Below, piece after piece: positions 6,347-8,576 of a stretch of DNA of 8,576 nt. Numbering within the stretch: the stretch's first letter is position 1; the number at the start of each line of letters is the position of its first letter. Source of the DNA: an uncultured Clostridia bacterium (lineage in GTDB: Bacteria; Bacillota; Clostridia; TANB77; CAG-508); contig CAORJJ010000081.1 in the NCBI GenBank assembly GCA_948517135.1, positions 1 to 8,576 of the forward strand. Reading direction: 5' to 3'. The notes below the pieces were generated by a model, which saw nothing but the letters and a program-made list of their open reading frames with translations, was not told where the DNA came from and searched no databases. The position numbers were made by a program, and so were the translations under genes.

Positions 6347-6352
6347 GAGGTG
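6347..6352 (+). promoter_or_regulatory. Shine-Dalgarno site selecting a TTG start
   Basis: GAGGTG lies 7 nt before the TTG at 6360. The next in-frame ATG at 6375 would be 22 nt away and would remove the first five residues, so the TTG is preferred. The protein start MIENIMLAFQGIWGHKLRSF also matches the typical MacB-permease beginning. Confidence 0.75.
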
Positions 6353-6359
6353 AATAAAA

Positions 6360-7616
6360 TTGATTGAAAATATAATGCTTGCTTTTCAAGGAATATGGGG
6401 GCATAAATTACGTTCATTTCTTACAATGTTAGGTATCATTATTGGTATAGCTGCAATTATGACAATTGTTTCAACTATTCAAGGAACAAATGAGCAAATA
6501 AAACAAAATTTAATAGGCTCAGGAACTGATGCAGTTAAAATAGAACTATATCAAGGTGATATGCAATTAGAATTTACATATAATCCAGTTCCTGATGGAA
6601 TTCCTACAATAACAGATGATGTAAGAAAACAAATATTAGATTTAGAAGAAGTTGCAAATGCTTCAGTATACAATTCAAGAAGGTATTCAGAAAGTATTTT
6701 TTATCAAAATACATCATATTCAGGTGCATTACTTGGAATTGATAAAGAATATTTTGATGTATATAATTACTATATACAATATGGAAGAAATTTCACAGAA
6801 GATGATTATAAGACTTATAAAAAAGTAGCAATATTAGATTCAATAGCTTCAAAGTCTTTATTTGAGGGTGAAATTCCTATTGGAAAAACAATTGAAATAA
6901 ATAATGAACCATATATTGTAATTGGTGTAGCAGACAAAAACATAAAATTTAAACCAGTAATTAATAGTATATCAGATTATATGACATATATGGAAGAATC
7001 AAATGGAGAAATATTTGTACCAATTTCAAATTGGCCAATATTATACAATTTTGATGAACCAGAAAATATTGTTGTAAAAGCTACAAATACAGACAATATG
7101 GCAAAAGCTGGAAAAAAGACATCAGAGATTTTATCTAATAGAATTGTTAATCAAGATGAAAATAATCAAATAAGTTATAAAAATGATGATTTATTAAAAC
7201 AAGCAAAACAATTGCAAGAACTAGGTTCTTCAACAAATAACCAATTAATAATGATAGCAAGTATCTCACTTGTTGTTGGTGGTATAGGTGTTATGAACAT
7301 AATGCTTGTATCTGTAACTGAAAGAACAAAAGAAATTGGGTTAAAAAGAGCAATTGGCGCCAAAAGAAAACGTGTATTATGGCAATTTTTAACAGAAGCA
7401 GCTGTACTTACAAGTATAGGAGGGATCCTAGGAGTTATTATTGGAATTATAATAGCAGAAGTGCTTTCAAAAATATCAATGATTCCAGTTTCAATTAGCA
7501 TACCAGCAACAATAATATCTGTCATATTTTCTATGGTAATAGGTATTATTTTTGGAATAATACCAGCAATGAAGGCCTCAAAGCTAAATCCGATTGATGC
7601 ATTAAGAAGTGAATAA
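6360..7616 (+). CDS. MacB/FtsX-type ABC transporter permease (YknZ-like)
   Basis: The 418-residue membrane subunit of the exporter. It has the four-helix MacB layout: an amphipathic start and TM1 at about 18-40 (SFLTMLGIIIGIAAIM), a large extracytoplasmic MacB_PCD domain at about 42-290, then TM2 (about 294-318), TM3 (345-369) and TM4 (381-404). Between TM2 and TM3 is the conserved FtsX coupling segment TERTKEIGLKRAIGAKRKRV (320-339), which contacts the ATPase. The C-terminus PAMKASKLNPIDALRSE is the standard family ending, so the gene is complete. The ATPase is a separate gene, as in Gram-positive YknYZ, whereas in Gram-negative MacB it is fused. The start is TTG, 17 bases after the adapter-2 stop. 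Known relatives export antimicrobial peptides, macrolides, toxins or lipoproteins, or pass mechanical force to envelope partners; which applies here cannot be told. Confidence 0.94.
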   Translation: MIENIMLAFQGIWGHKLRSFLTMLGIIIGIAAIMTIVSTIQGTNEQIKQNLIGSGTDAVKIELYQGDMQLEFTYNPVPDGIPTITDDVRKQILDLEEVANASVYNSRRYSESIFYQNTSYSGALLGIDKEYFDVYNYYIQYGRNFTEDDYKTYKKVAILDSIASKSLFEGEIPIGKTIEINNEPYIVIGVADKNIKFKPVINSISDYMTYMEESNGEIFVPISNWPILYNFDEPENIVVKATNTDNMAKAGKKTSEILSNRIVNQDENNQISYKNDDLLKQAKQLQELGSSTNNQLIMIASISLVVGGIGVMNIMLVSVTERTKEIGLKRAIGAKRKRVLWQFLTEAAVLTSIGGILGVIIGIIIAEVLSKISMIPVSISIPATIISVIFSMVIGIIFGIIPAMKASKLNPIDALRSE

Positions 7617-7621
7617 TCAAT

Positions 7622-7672
7622 TTAAAGACATAAATAAATGGAAAATTTTGCCAGTTTTATTTATGTCTTTAA
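7622..7672. terminator. Long bidirectional hairpin between convergent genes
   Basis: TTAAAGACATAAATAAA at 7622-7638 is the exact reverse complement of the bases at 7656-7672, a 17-bp perfect stem. TGG/CCA (7639-7641 with 7651-7653) and AAAA/TTTT (7642-7649) can extend it inwards past small bulges. It lies 5 bases after the permease stop, and its right arm contains the LysR stop codon (7669-7671, reverse strand). T-rich stretches follow on both sides. This fits a shared two-way terminator, although the stem is AT-rich and no long uninterrupted T-run adjoins it. Confidence 0.75.
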
Positions 7673-8556
7673 TTTGTCATTATTTTTATGAATTTTTCTG
7701 TTGCAAAGCTTGTAATCATGTTTTTTGGTAAAACAATTCCTAAACCTCTTACAGGTATTTTTTCTTTTATTGGAATTTCAAAAAGCTGATTATTATTTAA
7801 TTCATCTTTTGCAAATTCTTTTGTAATATAAGCAATTCCAAGGCCCATTTTTGCAAATTCTTTTACTAATCCATAACTAACTATATCAAATTTTGGATGA
7901 AAATTTACATTATGAGTTATCATTAAATTATTTAAAAATGTTCTTGTATTAGAAGGTTCTTTTTGAGTAACAATTGGAAAATTTGAAACAAGTTCTGTAA
8001 GAGATATTGGTTTTATTATTTTCTCTTTATATTCTAAATTTCCAGCAAACCCATCATGTAATTCACTACAAGGTGTAATCTCTAAATCTTCATCTTCGCT
8101 CATAGGAAGATTTACAATTAACACATCAAGACTTCCTTTTTTTAAATCTGATATTAAATTGTGTGTTAATCCATTTGTAATAGAAATATCAATGTTTGGA
8201 AACTCTTTATGAAATTTGGCAATATATTCAACTAAAAAATACTTTGTTACTGTACTACTAGCACCAATTTTTATAGTACCAGTTTCCAAATTTTTTAATG
8301 AAGTAAGTTTATGTTCTCCGTTTGTAAAACTTTCAACTCCATTTTTTATAAAATTATAAAATATCTTTCCATTTTCAGTTAAAGTAACACCTTTAGGGCT
8401 TCTGTTGAACAATGTAATTCCAAGTTCATTTTCTAATTTTTGCAAAGACTTAGTAACTGCTGGTTGAGAAATATACAAAAAATTAGCTGCTTTTGTAATA
8501 CTTCCATAAAGTGCTACTGTATAAAATATTTTATATGATTCATAATTAATATCCAT
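7669..8556 (-). CDS. LysR-family transcriptional regulator
   Basis: A complete LysR-type regulator of 295 residues, the usual length. The N-terminal winged helix-turn-helix covers about 3-62, with the signature GSITKAANFLYISQPAVTKS (18-37) followed by LQKLENELGITLFNRSPKGVTLTENG. The linker helix is about 63-90, and the periplasmic-binding-protein-like effector domain begins at about 93 (GTIKIGASSTVTKYFL) and runs to the end. A GAGG site (reverse strand, 8564-8567) 7 nt before the ATG supports the start. It converges on the exporter operon and shares its terminator hairpin, so it is unlikely to be part of that operon. LysR genes usually control a divergent neighbour, which here would lie beyond 8576. 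The effector is unknown; nothing in the sequence distinguishes a CysB-, CynR- or CbbR-like role. Confidence 0.94.
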   Translation of the reverse strand: MDINYESYKIFYTVALYGSITKAANFLYISQPAVTKSLQKLENELGITLFNRSPKGVTLTENGKIFYNFIKNGVESFTNGEHKLTSLKNLETGTIKIGASSTVTKYFLVEYIAKFHKEFPNIDISITNGLTHNLISDLKKGSLDVLIVNLPMSEDEDLEITPCSELHDGFAGNLEYKEKIIKPISLTELVSNFPIVTQKEPSNTRTFLNNLMITHNVNFHPKFDIVSYGLVKEFAKMGLGIAYITKEFAKDELNNNQLFEIPIKEKIPVRGLGIVLPKNMITSFATEKFIKIMTN

Positions 8557-8576
8557 GTCATAACCTCAAATTATAA

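Noticed and set aside
7175..7525. Reverse-strand open frame of 116 codons inside the permease gene
   Set aside because: It is antisense to conserved FtsX-domain coding sequence and has no family resemblance, so it is a shadow of the permease frame. The other antisense frames in the window (for example 282-509, 485-787, 1105-1332, 5481-5729) were rejected for the same reason.
8570..8575. Reverse-strand TATAAT as the LysR promoter
   Set aside because: It lies only a few bases before the GAGG site, so the transcript would lack a usable leader; the true promoter is probably off-window.

Overview
The window is very AT-rich (by eye about a quarter G+C). It has Gram-positive style Shine-Dalgarno sites, TTGACA/TATAAT-like promoters, strong AGA/AAA/TTA codon preference and TGG-only tryptophan codons with no in-frame TGA. 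This fits a low-GC Firmicute, most likely a Clostridia-class organism; the species cannot be told from the sequence. There are no RNA genes, transposons or CRISPR arrays, and coding density is high, with seven forward genes and one reverse gene.

Layout. (1) 1-915: the 3' part of a sensor histidine kinase gene whose membrane-sensor half lies off the left edge. (2) 916-1051: a promoter region with an inverted repeat and a recurring AATTTCA motif. (3) 1052-2516: a two-gene unit of a membrane-anchored XRE-type regulator overlapping a membrane-anchored DUF4097-type beta-repeat protein, closed by a hairpin terminator at 2526-2553. (4) 2588-7616: an extended -10 promoter followed by a tightly packed four-gene operon of adapter 1, LolD/MacB-type ATPase, adapter 2 and MacB/FtsX-type permease. 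(5) 7622-7672: a long hairpin between convergent genes, probably a two-way terminator. (6) 7669-8556, reverse strand: a LysR-family regulator, presumably controlling something beyond the right edge.

How the genes may work together (inference). The four-gene operon encodes all parts of a Gram-positive MacAB-like (YknXYZ-like) exporter or mechanotransmission complex, but with two different adapters. The second adapter carries an unusual module of about 160 residues at the tip of its helical hairpin, where Gram-negative adapters dock onto TolC. The upstream kinase and the XRE/DUF4097 pair both look like envelope-sensing modules. The stretch therefore reads as a cell-envelope stress, detoxification or peptide-export island. 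The substrate is not evident, and no response regulator is visible in the window.

The most notable points are the adapter-2 insertion, the paired adapters, and the overlapping transmembrane XRE regulator and DUF4097 genes.
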